Source of the DNA: Methylophaga sp.
Lineage (GTDB): Bacteria; Pseudomonadota; Gammaproteobacteria; Nitrosococcales; Methylophagaceae
Length of the DNA: 64,000 nt
Reading direction: 5' to 3'
Assembly (NCBI GenBank): GCA_002706095.1
Contig: PAJP01000005.1
Location: 124,001 to 188,000 of the forward strand
Below are positions 54,650-64,000 of the stretch, piece after piece. The position numbers and the translations under genes are program-made. Positions within the stretch are counted from its first letter, which is position 1. Every line of letters starts with the position of its first letter. The notes below the pieces were generated by a model. That model made no database searches. It was not told the DNA's origin and saw only the letters and a program-made list of their open reading frames with translations.

Positions 54650-54889
54650 ATGGCTATACAGCATCTACAAGCGCTTGAATTAGCCGCACAAGGCGACTGG
54701 GACGGGGCTCACAAACTGATTCAAAGTTATGAAGACAGTTTTGCCTGCATGATTCATGGCTATCTTCATTATGTAGAAGGCGACAAAGGCAATGCTGCTT
54801 ACTGGTATCAACGTGCGGGACGTTCAATACCAGCAAACAGCTTATCTGAAGAATTTGACAGGCTCTACGACCTCGCCAAACAAATCTGA
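54650..54889 (+). CDS. 79-residue TPR-like hypothetical protein
   Basis: A small soluble protein (ALELAAQGDWDGAHKLIQSYEDSFACMIHGYLHYVEGDKGNAAYWYQRAG) whose helices match a pair of tetratricopeptide-like repeats. GGAGGTTTGCA precedes the ATG, a strong site. Similar short proteins occur in many bacteria with no assigned role. It converges on yceI with a one-base gap. Confidence 0.7.
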   Translation: MAIQHLQALELAAQGDWDGAHKLIQSYEDSFACMIHGYLHYVEGDKGNAAYWYQRAGRSIPANSLSEEFDRLYDLAKQI

Positions 54890-54890
54890 A

Positions 54891-55463
54891 TTATTGCTTA
54901 ATCCCTTCAATGGATAAGGTCAGATACACAACTTGTGATGAAGGGCCTAACATATCAACGTTAATACCGTAGTCGGAAATAGTAAATTCTGTTTCACCAA
55001 CAAAACCTGCACGGTAACCGCCCCATGGGTCTTCGCCTTCCCCGACTTTTTCAACCGGGAAGCTTAGTTCATGGGTTACCCCGTGTAGTGTGAAGTCTCC
55101 TGTAACAACTAAGCTACCGTCGTCCTGTTGTTTGAACGAGGTCGACTTAAAGCTGGCATCTGGAAACTTATCTGTTTCCAAGAATTTTTCACGTAAGTGT
55201 TTATCACGTTCAGCAAAGTTGGTATCAACACTGGCTACATCAATATCTACATTCACTTGTGACGCTTCTGGTTGCTCAGCATCATAAGAAAATGTGCCAG
55301 AGAAGTCGTTAAAACGTCCACTCATCCAACTATAGCCCAGATGCTGAATGCGAAAATCAATAAAAGCGTGGGCTTTTTCAGTATCGATTACATAATCATC
55401 GGCATAAGCCGGCATGAAAGCCGATAAACCTAATAACGATGTGGCAAGAATAGTTTGTCTCAT
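54891..55463 (-). CDS. yceI: YceI-family periplasmic lipid-binding protein
   Basis: A 190-residue protein with signal peptide (TILATSLLGLSAFMPAYA). It has the YceI lipocalin-like barrel: YVIDTEKAHAFIDFRIQHLGYSWMSGRFNDFSGTFSYD and FTLHGVTHELSFPVE. YceI proteins bind isoprenoid-like lipids. The gene follows a cytochrome b561 by 14 bp, the same pairing as yceJ-yceI in E. coli. Confidence 0.9.
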   Translation of the reverse strand: MRQTILATSLLGLSAFMPAYADDYVIDTEKAHAFIDFRIQHLGYSWMSGRFNDFSGTFSYDAEQPEASQVNVDIDVASVDTNFAERDKHLREKFLETDKFPDASFKSTSFKQQDDGSLVVTGDFTLHGVTHELSFPVEKVGEGEDPWGGYRAGFVGETEFTISDYGINVDMLGPSSQVVYLTLSIEGIKQ

Positions 55464-55477
55464 TTTTTTCTCCTTGT

Positions 55478-56029
55478 TTATTTTCTACCAAGCATTTGCT
55501 TGAGCGTTGCGTCTTTATCAATGAAGTGATGTTTTATGGCGGCTAGAGCATGTACTGATGCCATAGCGATAAGAAAATATGCCGCCCATAAGTGAATAGC
55601 GCCTGCCGGATCGACCCAGTCAGGTTTATTTGAAATGATGGCGGGAATGGTGAACCAGTCGAAGACGGATAGACCATCACCTTTGGCTGTGACCATAATA
55701 TAGCCACTTATCGCAATGATGATAGCCACTACATTCATGGACTGATGTGTGACTTTTGCAGCCAGGTGCTGCCAATGAGGAATAGAGTTAATGCCAGGCG
55801 GCGTTTGCCGGAAAAGACTCCAGCCCCACCGAACAATAATTAATAAGGCTGTGACAATGCCAATCCCTTTGTGCCACCACGGTGCTTGATAATACCAATC
55901 GTCGTAGTAGCCCAAATCAACCATCCATAGGCCTGAAGCAAAGAGAGCGATAATAAAAACAGCAATCAACCAATGTAGTAAAACCGAAAAAGCATCATAA
56001 CTTGAGCGATCGGTAGATTTCGATTTCAT
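55478..56029 (-). CDS. yceJ: Cytochrome b561 (YceJ-like)
   Basis: A 183-residue inner-membrane diheme cytochrome with four hydrophobic segments. Histidines typical of the family occur in LLHWLIAVFIIALF, HKGIGIVTALLII, VTHQSMNVVAIIIAISGY and HLWAAYFLIAMASVHALAAIKHHFI. It moves electrons in the membrane, probably from quinol. The ATG at 56029 has AGGGA five bases upstream and is preferred over a TTG one codon earlier. It is paired with yceI. Confidence 0.88.
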   Translation of the reverse strand: MKSKSTDRSSYDAFSVLLHWLIAVFIIALFASGLWMVDLGYYDDWYYQAPWWHKGIGIVTALLIIVRWGWSLFRQTPPGINSIPHWQHLAAKVTHQSMNVVAIIIAISGYIMVTAKGDGLSVFDWFTIPAIISNKPDWVDPAGAIHLWAAYFLIAMASVHALAAIKHHFIDKDATLKQMLGRK

Positions 56030-56113
56030 CAATGTCCCTATTCAGAAAATGTGTGATATAGGCAGATTGACCATGGTCAATTAAAAATGTTTCTCAAATA
56101 ATAATTTTTTTTA

Positions 56114-58282
56114 TTAACGCTGGCGTCTTTTTGCTTTCACTTTGGTTTTACCGGGTCTCGTGTGCTGTGTACGGAAACTTTTGACATTTTTTGCCTTGCG
56201 AGTAATACGACGACCCTCACCATTTTCGCCGGTGCCCGCAGGTTGCCAGTTTGGAATTAAATGTTTTTTGCCATTTCCTATTAGATCCGCCCGGCCCATA
56301 CTTTTGAGAGCTTCGCGTAACATCGGCCAATTTTCGGGATCGTGATAACGTAAGAATGCCTTATGCAGGCGACGTACCTTCAAGCCTTTTGGCACTTCGA
56401 TATCGCCACTATTTCGTCTGACTTTATGTAAGGTGTTTTTGCCAGAGTGGTACATGGCCGCTGCGGCTGACATTGGTGAAGGGAGATAAGCTTGAACCTG
56501 ATCGGCTCTGAAACCATTACGTTTTAACCAGAGCGCCAGATTCATCATGTCCTTGTCCGTCGTACCAGGGTGTGCGGCAATAAAATAAGGAATCAAATAC
56601 TGCTCTTTACCCGCCTCTTTTGAGTATTTATCAAACATTTGTTTGAACTTGTCATAAGTGCCAATACCCGGCTTCATCATTTGTTGCAGCGGGCCTTCTT
56701 CTGTATGTTCCGGCGCAATTTTTAAGTAACCACCAACATGATGGGTGACGAGTTCTTTGACATACTCCGGCGATAACACAGCTAAGTCATATCGCAGACC
56801 TGAAGCAATCAGAATTTTTTTAATGCCTGGTAATGAACGAGCGCGTTTATAAAGATTGATAAGGGGGGTGTGATCCGTGTTTAAATTTTTACAAACGCCA
56901 GGAAACACACAAGATAAACGACGACAACTGGCTTCGATTTTAGGATCATTACAGGCCAGACGATACATATTAGCAGTGGGGCCACCCAAATCAGAAATGA
57001 CGCCAGTAAAGCCCGGCGTAGTGTCTCGTATCGCTTCAACTTCTTTGATGATCGAATCTTCAGAACGACTCTGAATAATACGGCCTTCATGTTCTGTAAT
57101 AGAACAGAACGTACAGCCACCAAAACAACCACGCATGATATTGACCGAAAAACGAATCATATCGTAGGCCGGAATCGTCATCTTTCCATAACCCGTATGC
57201 GGTAAGCGGCTGTAGGGTAAGTCAAACACAGCGTCCATTTCCGCTGTAGTCAACGGTATAGGGGGCGGATTCAACCAGACATCCTGATTGCCATGCTGCT
57301 GAACTAATGCCAAAGCATTACCCGGATTTGTTTCTAAATGCAAAATACGTGACGTATGTGCATAGGTGACGGGGTCATCTTTTACGGCATTATAGGCAGG
57401 CAGCCGTATGACGGTACGGTCAGCATTTCTGGGAGAAACCCGATGAATTTTGATAACGTTCGTATTTTCTGCGGGTTTACTTTGTTCTGTTTTGGCCTTC
57501 TCTTCTGCACAACTTTCTTCAGTCTGCATCTGATACGGATCAATGGGCGGGTTAAGTTTTCCGGGCGTATCCACCAGAGTCGAGTCTTTTTCCCACCAGC
57601 CAGCACGCTGTTCATGCTTTTTGGTGTAGGCCGTGCCACGAATATCAGTTAAATCACTGACAGGTTCACCAGCAGCAAGACGATGTGCAATTTCCACCAC
57701 CTGTCTTTCACCATTACCATAGACTAGAAGATCGGCTTTTGAGTCCATAATGACACTACGACGGACTTTTTCAGACCAATAATCATAATGGGCAATACGG
57801 CGAAGGCTGGCTTCAATACCGCCAATAATGACTGGCACGCCTTTGTAAGCTTCCTGACAACGCTGACTATAAACCACCACACTTCTGTCAGGGCGTTTAC
57901 CACCTGAACCACCTGCCGTATAGGCATCATTGCTACGGATTTTACGATCGGATGTATAGCGGTTGACCATCGAATCCATATTGCCGCCAGTGACGCCAAA
58001 GAACAGATTAGGTTTACCCAGTTTGGTGAAGTCATCTGTGCTGGTCCAGTCGGGCTGAGAAATAATGCCGACGCGAAAACCATGCGACTCTAATAAACGT
58101 CCAATCAGCGCCATACCGAAACTAGGGTGATCGACATAAGCATCACCAGTGACAATGATGATGTCACAAGAATCCCAGCCCAGCGCATCCATTTCCTCAC
58201 GGGTCATGGGTAATTCAGGTGCGATACCAAAACGATGTGCCCAGAATTTACGGTAGGAAAACAGATCAGGCGCGGATTGCAT
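56114..58282 (-). CDS. ygiQ: YgiQ family radical SAM protein
   Basis: A 722-residue protein with the radical SAM cluster motif [17 protein letters not shown] (about residues 390-405), the YgiQ N-terminal domain ([31 protein letters not shown]) and a basic C-terminal tail ([21 protein letters not shown]). E. coli YgiQ has about 740 residues. Its reaction is unknown. An insertion of about 35 residues rich in Glu/Lys (around residues 245-280) precedes the radical SAM domain. Confidence 0.92.
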   Translation of the reverse strand: MQSAPDLFSYRKFWAHRFGIAPELPMTREEMDALGWDSCDIIIVTGDAYVDHPSFGMALIGRLLESHGFRVGIISQPDWTSTDDFTKLGKPNLFFGVTGGNMDSMVNRYTSDRKIRSNDAYTAGGSGGKRPDRSVVVYSQRCQEAYKGVPVIIGGIEASLRRIAHYDYWSEKVRRSVIMDSKADLLVYGNGERQVVEIAHRLAAGEPVSDLTDIRGTAYTKKHEQRAGWWEKDSTLVDTPGKLNPPIDPYQMQTEESCAEEKAKTEQSKPAENTNVIKIHRVSPRNADRTVIRLPAYNAVKDDPVTYAHTSRILHLETNPGNALALVQQHGNQDVWLNPPPIPLTTAEMDAVFDLPYSRLPHTGYGKMTIPAYDMIRFSVNIMRGCFGGCTFCSITEHEGRIIQSRSEDSIIKEVEAIRDTTPGFTGVISDLGGPTANMYRLACNDPKIEASCRRLSCVFPGVCKNLNTDHTPLINLYKRARSLPGIKKILIASGLRYDLAVLSPEYVKELVTHHVGGYLKIAPEHTEEGPLQQMMKPGIGTYDKFKQMFDKYSKEAGKEQYLIPYFIAAHPGTTDKDMMNLALWLKRNGFRADQVQAYLPSPMSAAAAMYHSGKNTLHKVRRNSGDIEVPKGLKVRRLHKAFLRYHDPENWPMLREALKSMGRADLIGNGKKHLIPNWQPAGTGENGEGRRITRKAKNVKSFRTQHTRPGKTKVKAKRRQR

Positions 58283-58362
58283 GAGGACCCCAGCAGAGTA
58301 AAAGCGATAAACGTGGATATTCTAGCAAATTCAGCTGCATATCCGACAATTTTAATCAGGCT

Positions 58363-58920
58363 TTATTCCATGATTTTGACTTCAGTCCCCACCCTGACAA
58401 ATGTCAATAACTCATCGATTTCTTTATTTCTCAGTGCTATGCAACCTTGCGTCCAATTAGCTATACGATGAATTTCAAGTTTATCTTTAGTTTCAACACC
58501 AATTCCGTGAATACCAATGACACCACCTAGCGCTGTATTTTGAGGTGGAATGCCGCCAAAAATGTGCGCATCAAGAATTCTTCGATATTGTGACTTTTTG
58601 ATATGCCCGGCTTTTAAACCATTAATCGCATCTCTGACACTCGGATAATCGAGTTGTAAAAACAAGTGAAAGCGTTCACTGTCCTTTATTTTAACAATGT
58701 GATAGCTACCCAATGGCGTTAGTCTATCCCCTTCCTTTTGTTTTGCTTTTCTGCCGCCACTGCCAATGGCAGCATGATAAGAGCGTATGACCTTATCGTT
58801 TTTCTGCACCAATAATTTATTTTCAGATCGTTTAATAACAATCTTATATGCGTTTTCAGCCCAGCTTACCTGTTGATGTAAAAACAAACTCAACAATAAC
58901 AGCAAAACCCACTTCTTCAT
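58363..58920 (-). CDS. L,D-transpeptidase (YkuD) family protein
   Basis: About 186 residues with a signal peptide (WVLLLLLSLFLHQQVSWA). The YkuD catalytic region is IHGIG followed by RIANWTQGCIALRN, with the cysteine nucleophile in QGC. Such enzymes cross-link peptidoglycan or attach proteins to it in the periplasm. ATG at 58920 has AGAGG before it and starts a proper signal peptide; the frame from 58962 would add 14 residues. It shares a minus-strand run with the SpeE-like and DUF3530 genes. Confidence 0.82.
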   Translation of the reverse strand: MKKWVLLLLLSLFLHQQVSWAENAYKIVIKRSENKLLVQKNDKVIRSYHAAIGSGGRKAKQKEGDRLTPLGSYHIVKIKDSERFHLFLQLDYPSVRDAINGLKAGHIKKSQYRRILDAHIFGGIPPQNTALGGVIGIHGIGVETKDKLEIHRIANWTQGCIALRNKEIDELLTFVRVGTEVKIME

Positions 58921-58974
58921 GAAACCTCTACAAGCTAAAGACTGACCAATAAGTACACCCACACAAAGCCAATC

Positions 58975-59784
58975 TTAAATCGCAAATAAACGATGAATGA
59001 AATTTCGGTTTTGTCTGATGAGATTTTGTAATGAACGTGGCAAGTTAACTTGATACATCATTTCTAAATTATTAACCTGTTGACGTAATTTCTTCAGATA
59101 CGCATTTTCCACATTAAACTTGGTGGCTAAAGCGATAACGTTACCTTTATTCTCGACCGGCAGAATCATAGCACGCTGTTGAAAGCTGTCATTAATTCTT
59201 TCCATGGTGGAGTTAAACAAAGCACGCTCACTACCCCATAAGTTGATGCTCAACACACCATTGTCAGTCAGAATCCCAGAACAGGCATCAAAAAAAGCCT
59301 GAACCCCCACACTGGCCGCCATCCCATTTTGGTCATAAGCATCAACCAAAATCAGATCATAACTAAAGTCTGTTTGGTAAAAGCACTGATTCACATAGAG
59401 ATAACCATCACCCAAATTGATGTTTAAATTCGGGTTATCAATCGGAACCTGGAAAAAAGACTGTGCCACATCCACAACGTCGCGACGATATTCCACGACA
59501 TCGACATAACAATCAGGGAAATGGTGCAATAGAAACTTGACCAATGAACCGCCACCCAGCCCGATAACTAAGACTCGTTTAGGATTGGGATTCAGTAACA
59601 AACACCCCATCATTGCTTGTGTGTAACTCAGCTCCAGATAGTGCGGCTGATTAAGCCGCATTGAACTCTGTCTGGGAAAAGTCCCAAAATGCAAGGAGCG
59701 GATATTGCCACTGTCTACCACCTCAATTAAACCATCATCAGATACGGCTTGATGGATGAGACTGCCATCACCATAAATGCGCAT
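58975..59784 (-). CDS. Spermidine synthase-like methyltransferase-fold protein
   Basis: A 269-residue protein of the spermine/spermidine synthase superfamily: KRVLVIGLGGGSLVKFLLHHFP (nucleotide binding), VDVVEYRRDVVDVAQ, LGDGYLYVNQ and YDLILVDAYDQNGMA. The N-terminal strand domain is short, and the aspartate/tyrosine set of true SpeE is not clearly kept. It may be a methyltransferase-like protein of unknown substrate. It starts on the stop of the DUF3530 gene (TAATG). Confidence 0.72.
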   Translation of the reverse strand: MRIYGDGSLIHQAVSDDGLIEVVDSGNIRSLHFGTFPRQSSMRLNQPHYLELSYTQAMMGCLLLNPNPKRVLVIGLGGGSLVKFLLHHFPDCYVDVVEYRRDVVDVAQSFFQVPIDNPNLNINLGDGYLYVNQCFYQTDFSYDLILVDAYDQNGMAASVGVQAFFDACSGILTDNGVLSINLWGSERALFNSTMERINDSFQQRAMILPVENKGNVIALATKFNVENAYLKKLRQQVNNLEMMYQVNLPRSLQNLIRQNRNFIHRLFAI

Positions 59785-60785
59785 TAAGCATCATCCTCGG
59801 CGATAAAGTGTTTGTGTAGCCAACCACGAACGATGCCAAGAACATTGGCTTCAGCGCCATAGAAGCTGGGACTGATCGTGACGATTTTTCGTTGTTCATA
59901 ATTGTTCACATTGGCTTTTCTCATATTCGCTTTGCGTTGAACCGCTTTTATATCTGTTTGTAATGGTCTCTCAGCTATCAGATCGAGTATTACTTTTACT
60001 TTAGGTGGTTCAGTCAACTCAATATCCGTATTAATCCACACGATGCCTACCTCACCGCTTGCCATTGAAAAACTCTCATTTGCCAGATTGGCTGCTTCAC
60101 CAAACCCAATAATGGCCGTCGGTCCATCCTGTTTTTCTGCCAGATAACTCATCGCTGCAGCAATGCGTGCTTCATTACTGACTATATAAGGTGTGTTCTC
60201 AGTGTCTGATTGTTCACCATCACCTTCAGCAGTTTGGTTCTCTGCGTCGTCTGCTGCTGCCTCTGTCGGCTCCTCACTCTGTTCTGTTGCTGTTTCAGTT
60301 TCTGCCGCTGCTGGCTGATCTGCATCATCGCTATCGTCAGAACTCGTATTTGCAGCATCAGTGTCAGTTGTTTTTTCTGAATTCGATGGTGCGAGGTACA
60401 GATTAGGAGTGAGTTCATAGTGTAAAGCGACTGTCATGGTTGACCAGCCAGCTTTGCTTAAGCCCATCCTGAGGGTGCGAACAATGCCATCGCTATCGAT
60501 ATCCTGACCACGTCCGTGCAGAATCAATACTTTCCCTGCTGATTTACCCAGACTATCTGGCATGTATGTAGCATCTATCGATTGCTCACTGACGGTCAGT
60601 GCAACATAGCCTTCCACATTACCCTGCTCACGTAACATAATCGGTGAATTTTCTTCGGCGACCGTCTCATTATCATCAGCCCCGGCAGGGGTTTCTGTTT
60701 CATCAGCAGCTTGGGCCTGAGCCAGATAAACTGTCATTACCAACAAAGCGATAAATTTCAACCGTTTTCGCAAGTCTAACTCCAT
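59784..60785 (-). CDS. Secreted DUF3530-family protein (alpha/beta-hydrolase-like) with an acidic insert
   Basis: A 333-residue exported protein with signal peptide (FIALLVMTVYLAQAQA). It has an alpha/beta-hydrolase-like start (GKVLILHGRGQDIDSDGIVRTLRMGLSKAGWSTMTVAL) and a later DGPTAIIGFGEAANLANESF. Between them residues about 130-195 are almost wholly Asp/Glu/Ala/Thr/Gln/Ser, a low-complexity acidic insert. A short acidic stretch also follows the signal peptide. The family has no known function. It lies upstream of and overlaps the SpeE-like gene. Confidence 0.72.
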   Translation of the reverse strand: MELDLRKRLKFIALLVMTVYLAQAQAADETETPAGADDNETVAEENSPIMLREQGNVEGYVALTVSEQSIDATYMPDSLGKSAGKVLILHGRGQDIDSDGIVRTLRMGLSKAGWSTMTVALHYELTPNLYLAPSNSEKTTDTDAANTSSDDSDDADQPAAAETETATEQSEEPTEAAADDAENQTAEGDGEQSDTENTPYIVSNEARIAAAMSYLAEKQDGPTAIIGFGEAANLANESFSMASGEVGIVWINTDIELTEPPKVKVILDLIAERPLQTDIKAVQRKANMRKANVNNYEQRKIVTISPSFYGAEANVLGIVRGWLHKHFIAEDDA

Positions 60786-60910
60786 CTCATTATTTTCAGG
60801 TCCAGTATAATCTCAGCCTATTGATTTCAAAAGCTGAAAAAAGAAAGCCGATACGGTAAAGTATCAGGTTTACATCACGTTTTTATTATTCGATTTTAAG
60901 AGAGACAATC

Positions 60911-61603
60911 ATGGCTGAATTCAAAATTGCCCCTTCAATCCTGTCTGCAGACTTTGCTCGTTTGGGTGAAGAAGTAGATAACGTTCTTGCTTCAGGTGCG
61001 GATATTGTGCACTTTGACGTAATGGATAACCACTATGTACCGAACCTGACAATTGGTCCATTGGTATGTGATGCACTGCGCAAACATGGTGTCACCCATG
61101 AAATTGACGTGCATTTAATGGTCAAACCCGTTGATCGCATCATCCCTGACTTTGCTCAAGCTGGCGCAACATTTATTACTTTCCATCCAGAAGCCTCAGA
61201 ACATATTGACCGTAGTCTGCAATTAGTGAAAGCCGAAGGTTGTAAAACCGGTTTAGTATTTAATCCAGCCACACCACTTTCTCTAGCTGAACACGTTTTA
61301 GATAAAGTAGATCGTATTCTGCTGATGTCAGTTAACCCTGGCTTTGGCGGTCAGAAATTCATTCCTCATACGCTGGAAAAACTACGTCAAGCACGCAAAA
61401 TGATTGATGAAAGTGGTTACGACATTGATTTAGAAATCGATGGTGGCGTTAACGTCAATAACATCCGTGAAATCGCTGAAGCAGGTGCGCGTACCTTTGT
61501 GGCTGGTTCTGCTGTATTTGGTGCAGCGAAAGATAGTGATCCTAACCGCTATGAAACAGTGATTGCTGCGCTGCGTGAGGAATTAGCTAAAGCAAACGTT
61601 TAA
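60911..61603 (+). CDS. rpe: Ribulose-phosphate 3-epimerase
   Basis: A 230-residue TIM-barrel enzyme with [53 protein letters not shown] and [11 protein letters not shown], the metal and phosphate-binding motifs. It interconverts ribulose- and xylulose-5-phosphate in the pentose phosphate pathway. It heads the rpe-gph-trpE-trpG cluster common in gammaproteobacteria. Confidence 0.95.
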   Translation: MAEFKIAPSILSADFARLGEEVDNVLASGADIVHFDVMDNHYVPNLTIGPLVCDALRKHGVTHEIDVHLMVKPVDRIIPDFAQAGATFITFHPEASEHIDRSLQLVKAEGCKTGLVFNPATPLSLAEHVLDKVDRILLMSVNPGFGGQKFIPHTLEKLRQARKMIDESGYDIDLEIDGGVNVNNIREIAEAGARTFVAGSAVFGAAKDSDPNRYETVIAALREELAKANV

Positions 61604-61610
61604 TCGCTCA

Positions 61611-62279
61611 ATGAAGTTAGATTTACCTGAGGTTGTTTTTATTGACCTTGATGGCACGCTGGTTGACAGCGTGCCAGATCTAACTTGTGCAACCAATCAC
61701 ATGCTCAGCAGTCTAGGATTGGCAAAAGCAAGCGAAGCTGACGTCAGAAGTTGGGTAGGTAATGGCATTCCCCGACTTATTGAACGAGCACTAACAGGCG
61801 AAATGCAACAAAAAGCAGAAACAGCATTACTGCAAAAAGCATTGCCTCTATTCTTAGATTATTATCAGCAGTTCCCCTGTGAAAGCAGTCAGGTTTACCC
61901 AGATGTATTCACAGGACTGTCCTGGCTTAAAAAGAAGCAGATTAAACTAGCTTGTGTCACTAACAAGGATGAAACGTTTACTCTGCCTTTGCTTGAAAAG
62001 CTTGGTCTGAAAGATTATTTTGACCTTGTGGTGAGTGGTGATACAACGCCACATAAAAAACCACATCCGGCACCATTACTGTATGGTGTTGATTACTTTC
62101 GGATTACCTCCGAAAAGGCATTAATGATCGGCGATTCCGTCAATGACGTAAAAGCAGCTAGAGCTGCTGGACTTGCCATTATATGCGTGAGCTACGGTTA
62201 CAATCACGGTCAGCCAATTTCTGCAGCTGCACCCAATACCGTAATAGATACTTTTGCAGAGCTGGAAAGCTTATTTTAG
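61611..62279 (+). CDS. gph: Phosphoglycolate phosphatase (HAD family)
   Basis: A 222-residue HAD phosphatase. The nucleophile motif is FIDLDGTLVDSVPD, then VTNKDETFTLPLLEKLGL and MIGDSVNDVKAARAAGL. It removes phosphate from 2-phosphoglycolate arising from DNA repair or oxidation of sugars. It follows rpe by 7 bp and precedes trpE by 9 bp. Confidence 0.9.
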   Translation: MKLDLPEVVFIDLDGTLVDSVPDLTCATNHMLSSLGLAKASEADVRSWVGNGIPRLIERALTGEMQQKAETALLQKALPLFLDYYQQFPCESSQVYPDVFTGLSWLKKKQIKLACVTNKDETFTLPLLEKLGLKDYFDLVVSGDTTPHKKPHPAPLLYGVDYFRITSEKALMIGDSVNDVKAARAAGLAIICVSYGYNHGQPISAAAPNTVIDTFAELESLF

Positions 62280-62288
62280 AAAGAAGCA

Positions 62289-63785
62289 ATGAAACAGTCA
62301 GAATTTGATCAACTTGCCACAGAAGGCTACAACCGCATCCCCTTATCAAGGGAAGTTTTAGCAGACTTAGATACACCATTAAGTGCTTATCTCAAATTGG
62401 CTGATGCGCCCTATTCCTACCTGTTTGAATCTGTTCAGGGTGGTGAAAAATGGGGTCGTTACTCGATGATTGGCTTACCTTGCCACACAATTGTTCGCGT
62501 TCATGCTAAAGACATTGTGGTGGAACTGGATGGGCAAGTTGTTGAAACAGCACAAGCCGACGATCCTCTGGCATGGATAGAACAATTCCAGACACGCTAT
62601 CGTGTTGCAGAAATCGATTCATTACCCAAATTTAATGGTGGTCTTGTCGGTTATTTTGGCTATGACACTGTACGTTATGTTGAATCACGACTGGGTAATG
62701 CACCGGACTCCGATCCGCTCGAATGTCCTGATATTCTCTTAATGGTGTCAGACGAGTTAGTCGTGTTTGACAATCTAAGTGGTCGATTGCATTTGATTGT
62801 TCACGCAGACCCGAATACAGAAAATGCCTACCGTCAGGCACAACAACGTCTGGACGAGTTAACACAAACGTTGCGTCAGACAGCGATGGACTTCCATCAG
62901 AATAAAGCCCATAAACAAGTCAATGAAGAAGACTTTCAGTCTGGCTTTACTGAGAAAGGCTTTACTGATGCTGTCGAAAAGGCAAAACAATACATTAATG
63001 ACGGCGATATCATGCAAGTGGTGTTGTCTCAGCGCCTGACCATTCCTTACAGTGCGCCTCCGATTGATTTATACCGAGCCTTAAGAACCCTTAACCCTTC
63101 ACCTTATATGTACTACTTGAATCTTGGTGAGTTTTTTGTGGTGGGTTCATCACCTGAGATTTTGGTTCGCATGGAAGATCAGGAAGTCACTGTTCGTCCG
63201 ATTGCCGGCACCCGTCCTCGTGGTAAAAACGAAGAAGAAGACATTGCCTTAGAGCAGGATTTATTATCAGATCCTAAAGAGCTTGCTGAGCACTTGATGT
63301 TGATTGACCTCGGTCGTAATGATGTTGGCAGAGTCAGTAAAACCGGTACCGTTGAACTCACCGATAAAATGGTCATTGAGCGCTATTCTCATGTCATGCA
63401 CATTGTGTCTAATGTCACCGGTCAAGTGGTAGACAATATGTCAGCCATTGACGCTTTAAGAGCGACCTTCCCCGCTGGCACAGTGAGTGGTGCTCCTAAA
63501 GTACGTGCAATGGAAATTATCGACGAATTAGAACCGGTCAAACGCGGCGTTTATGCTGGTGCAGTTGGCTATTTATCTTGGTCTGGCAATATGGATACGG
63601 CCATAGCCATACGCACAGCAGTTATAAAAAATGATCTGCTGCATATCCAGGCGGGTGCCGGTATTGTTTATGACTCCGTGCCGGAAATGGAATGGAAAGA
63701 AACGATGAATAAGGCCCGCGCGATCTTTCGTGCTGTTGCCATGGCGGAAGCAGGATTGGAAGCCAATCCTCATGCAGAAAGCTAA
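62289..63785 (+). CDS. trpE: Anthranilate synthase component I
   Basis: A 498-residue chorismate-utilising enzyme. The N-terminal [21 protein letters not shown] region carries the tryptophan feedback site. The C-terminal part has [59 protein letters not shown] and [22 protein letters not shown]. With TrpG it makes anthranilate from chorismate, the first step to tryptophan. No trp leader peptide is visible in the 9-bp gap to gph. Confidence 0.93.
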   Translation: MKQSEFDQLATEGYNRIPLSREVLADLDTPLSAYLKLADAPYSYLFESVQGGEKWGRYSMIGLPCHTIVRVHAKDIVVELDGQVVETAQADDPLAWIEQFQTRYRVAEIDSLPKFNGGLVGYFGYDTVRYVESRLGNAPDSDPLECPDILLMVSDELVVFDNLSGRLHLIVHADPNTENAYRQAQQRLDELTQTLRQTAMDFHQNKAHKQVNEEDFQSGFTEKGFTDAVEKAKQYINDGDIMQVVLSQRLTIPYSAPPIDLYRALRTLNPSPYMYYLNLGEFFVVGSSPEILVRMEDQEVTVRPIAGTRPRGKNEEEDIALEQDLLSDPKELAEHLMLIDLGRNDVGRVSKTGTVELTDKMVIERYSHVMHIVSNVTGQVVDNMSAIDALRATFPAGTVSGAPKVRAMEIIDELEPVKRGVYAGAVGYLSWSGNMDTAIAIRTAVIKNDLLHIQAGAGIVYDSVPEMEWKETMNKARAIFRAVAMAEAGLEANPHAES

Positions 63786-63800
63786 CCTAGGACTAGATAC

Positions 63801-64000
63801 ATGCTGTTAATGATTGATAATTATGACTCTTTTACCTATAACCTGGTGCAATATTTTGCTGAGCTAGGGGAAGACGTCGCCGTTCATCGTAACGATAAAA
63901 TTACCATTGCAGACATTGAAGCAATGAACCCTGACAAAATTGTTCTATCACCCGGTCCATGTACACCAAATGAAGCTGGTATATCCATGGAAGTTATCAA
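63801..64000 (+). CDS. trpG: Anthranilate synthase component II, glutamine amidotransferase (partial)
   Basis: The first 66 codons of a class-I glutamine amidotransferase: [19 protein letters not shown], then [21 protein letters not shown]. It is cut by the window end, so the catalytic cysteine is not seen. Its position after trpE indicates TrpG, possibly shared with folate synthesis (PabA). Confidence 0.9.
   Translation, partial: MLLMIDNYDSFTYNLVQYFAELGEDVAVHRNDKITIADIEAMNPDKIVLSPGPCTPNEAGISMEVI

Noticed and set aside
58975..59784. True spermidine synthase SpeE
   Set aside because: The nucleotide-binding region matches the superfamily, but the polyamine-site residues are not clearly kept and no speD or other polyamine gene is nearby.

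Overview
This 64 kb window looks like chromosomal DNA of a moderately AT-rich gammaproteobacterium. Every housekeeping marker fits that class: cmoA/cmoB, tamA/tamB, dksA, rlmF, ygiQ, hslR, tsaB and the order rpe-gph-trpE-trpG. Ectoine catabolism suggests a saline or marine life. A Methylophaga-like or related marine gammaproteobacterium is my best guess, but the sequence alone does not prove the genus. I saw no insertion sequence, prophage, CRISPR array or integron.

Layout. 1-5.2 kb: a minus-strand operon for ectoine breakdown, read M20 deacetylase, EctB-like transaminase, ectoine hydrolase, semialdehyde dehydrogenase. 5.3-9.4 kb: a plus-strand electrophile/aldehyde detoxification operon (NemR-like repressor, YqhD, zinc-free quinone-oxidoreductase-type dehydrogenase, NemA) with two identical 15-bp operators. 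9.5-11.4 kb: a secreted two-part beta-propeller protein. 11.5-14.8 kb: a porin / periplasmic binding protein / diguanylate cyclase operon. 14.8-15.4 kb: a non-coding region with three regularly spaced 101-bp direct repeats carrying paired DnaA-box-like sites and a terminal palindrome. 15.4-15.9 kb: ogt. 16.0-25.7 kb: a copper/silver resistance block (two small secreted Cys/His proteins, CusCBA, a MerR-type regulator, and a CopA with metal-binding domains).

25.8-31.1 kb: metY, rlmF, a zinc-sensing diguanylate cyclase of the DgcZ type, an aminotransferase and dksA. 31.2-37.0 kb: tamB and tamA. 37.1-41.8 kb: an AraC regulator divergent from an acetaldehyde dehydrogenase (exaC), then acs. Together these form an ethanol/acetaldehyde-to-acetyl-CoA route. 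41.8-44.6 kb: hslR, a half-length mazG, moaA, a DUF2892 protein and a BI-1 family protein. 44.7 kb: tRNA-Ser(UGA).

45.1-52.0 kb: a run of less usual genes: archaeal-type AMP/thymidine phosphorylase, an archaeal-like PRPP synthetase, a plasma-membrane H+-ATPase-like P-type pump, MtfA, a small HExxH protein and a surface-antigen-like protein. 52.0-54.4 kb: cmoB, cmoA, tsaB. 54.4-60.8 kb: two small proteins, yceI with cytochrome b561, ygiQ, an L,D-transpeptidase, a SpeE-like methyltransferase and a DUF3530 protein. 60.9-64.0 kb: rpe-gph-trpE and the start of trpG, cut by the window end.

Most interesting items: the 101-bp repeat array, the AMP phosphorylase/PRPP synthetase pair with the pump and two metalloproteases, and the Cys4 cluster inside the ectoine-pathway transaminase. 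All calls rest on reading the sequence. No database search was possible.
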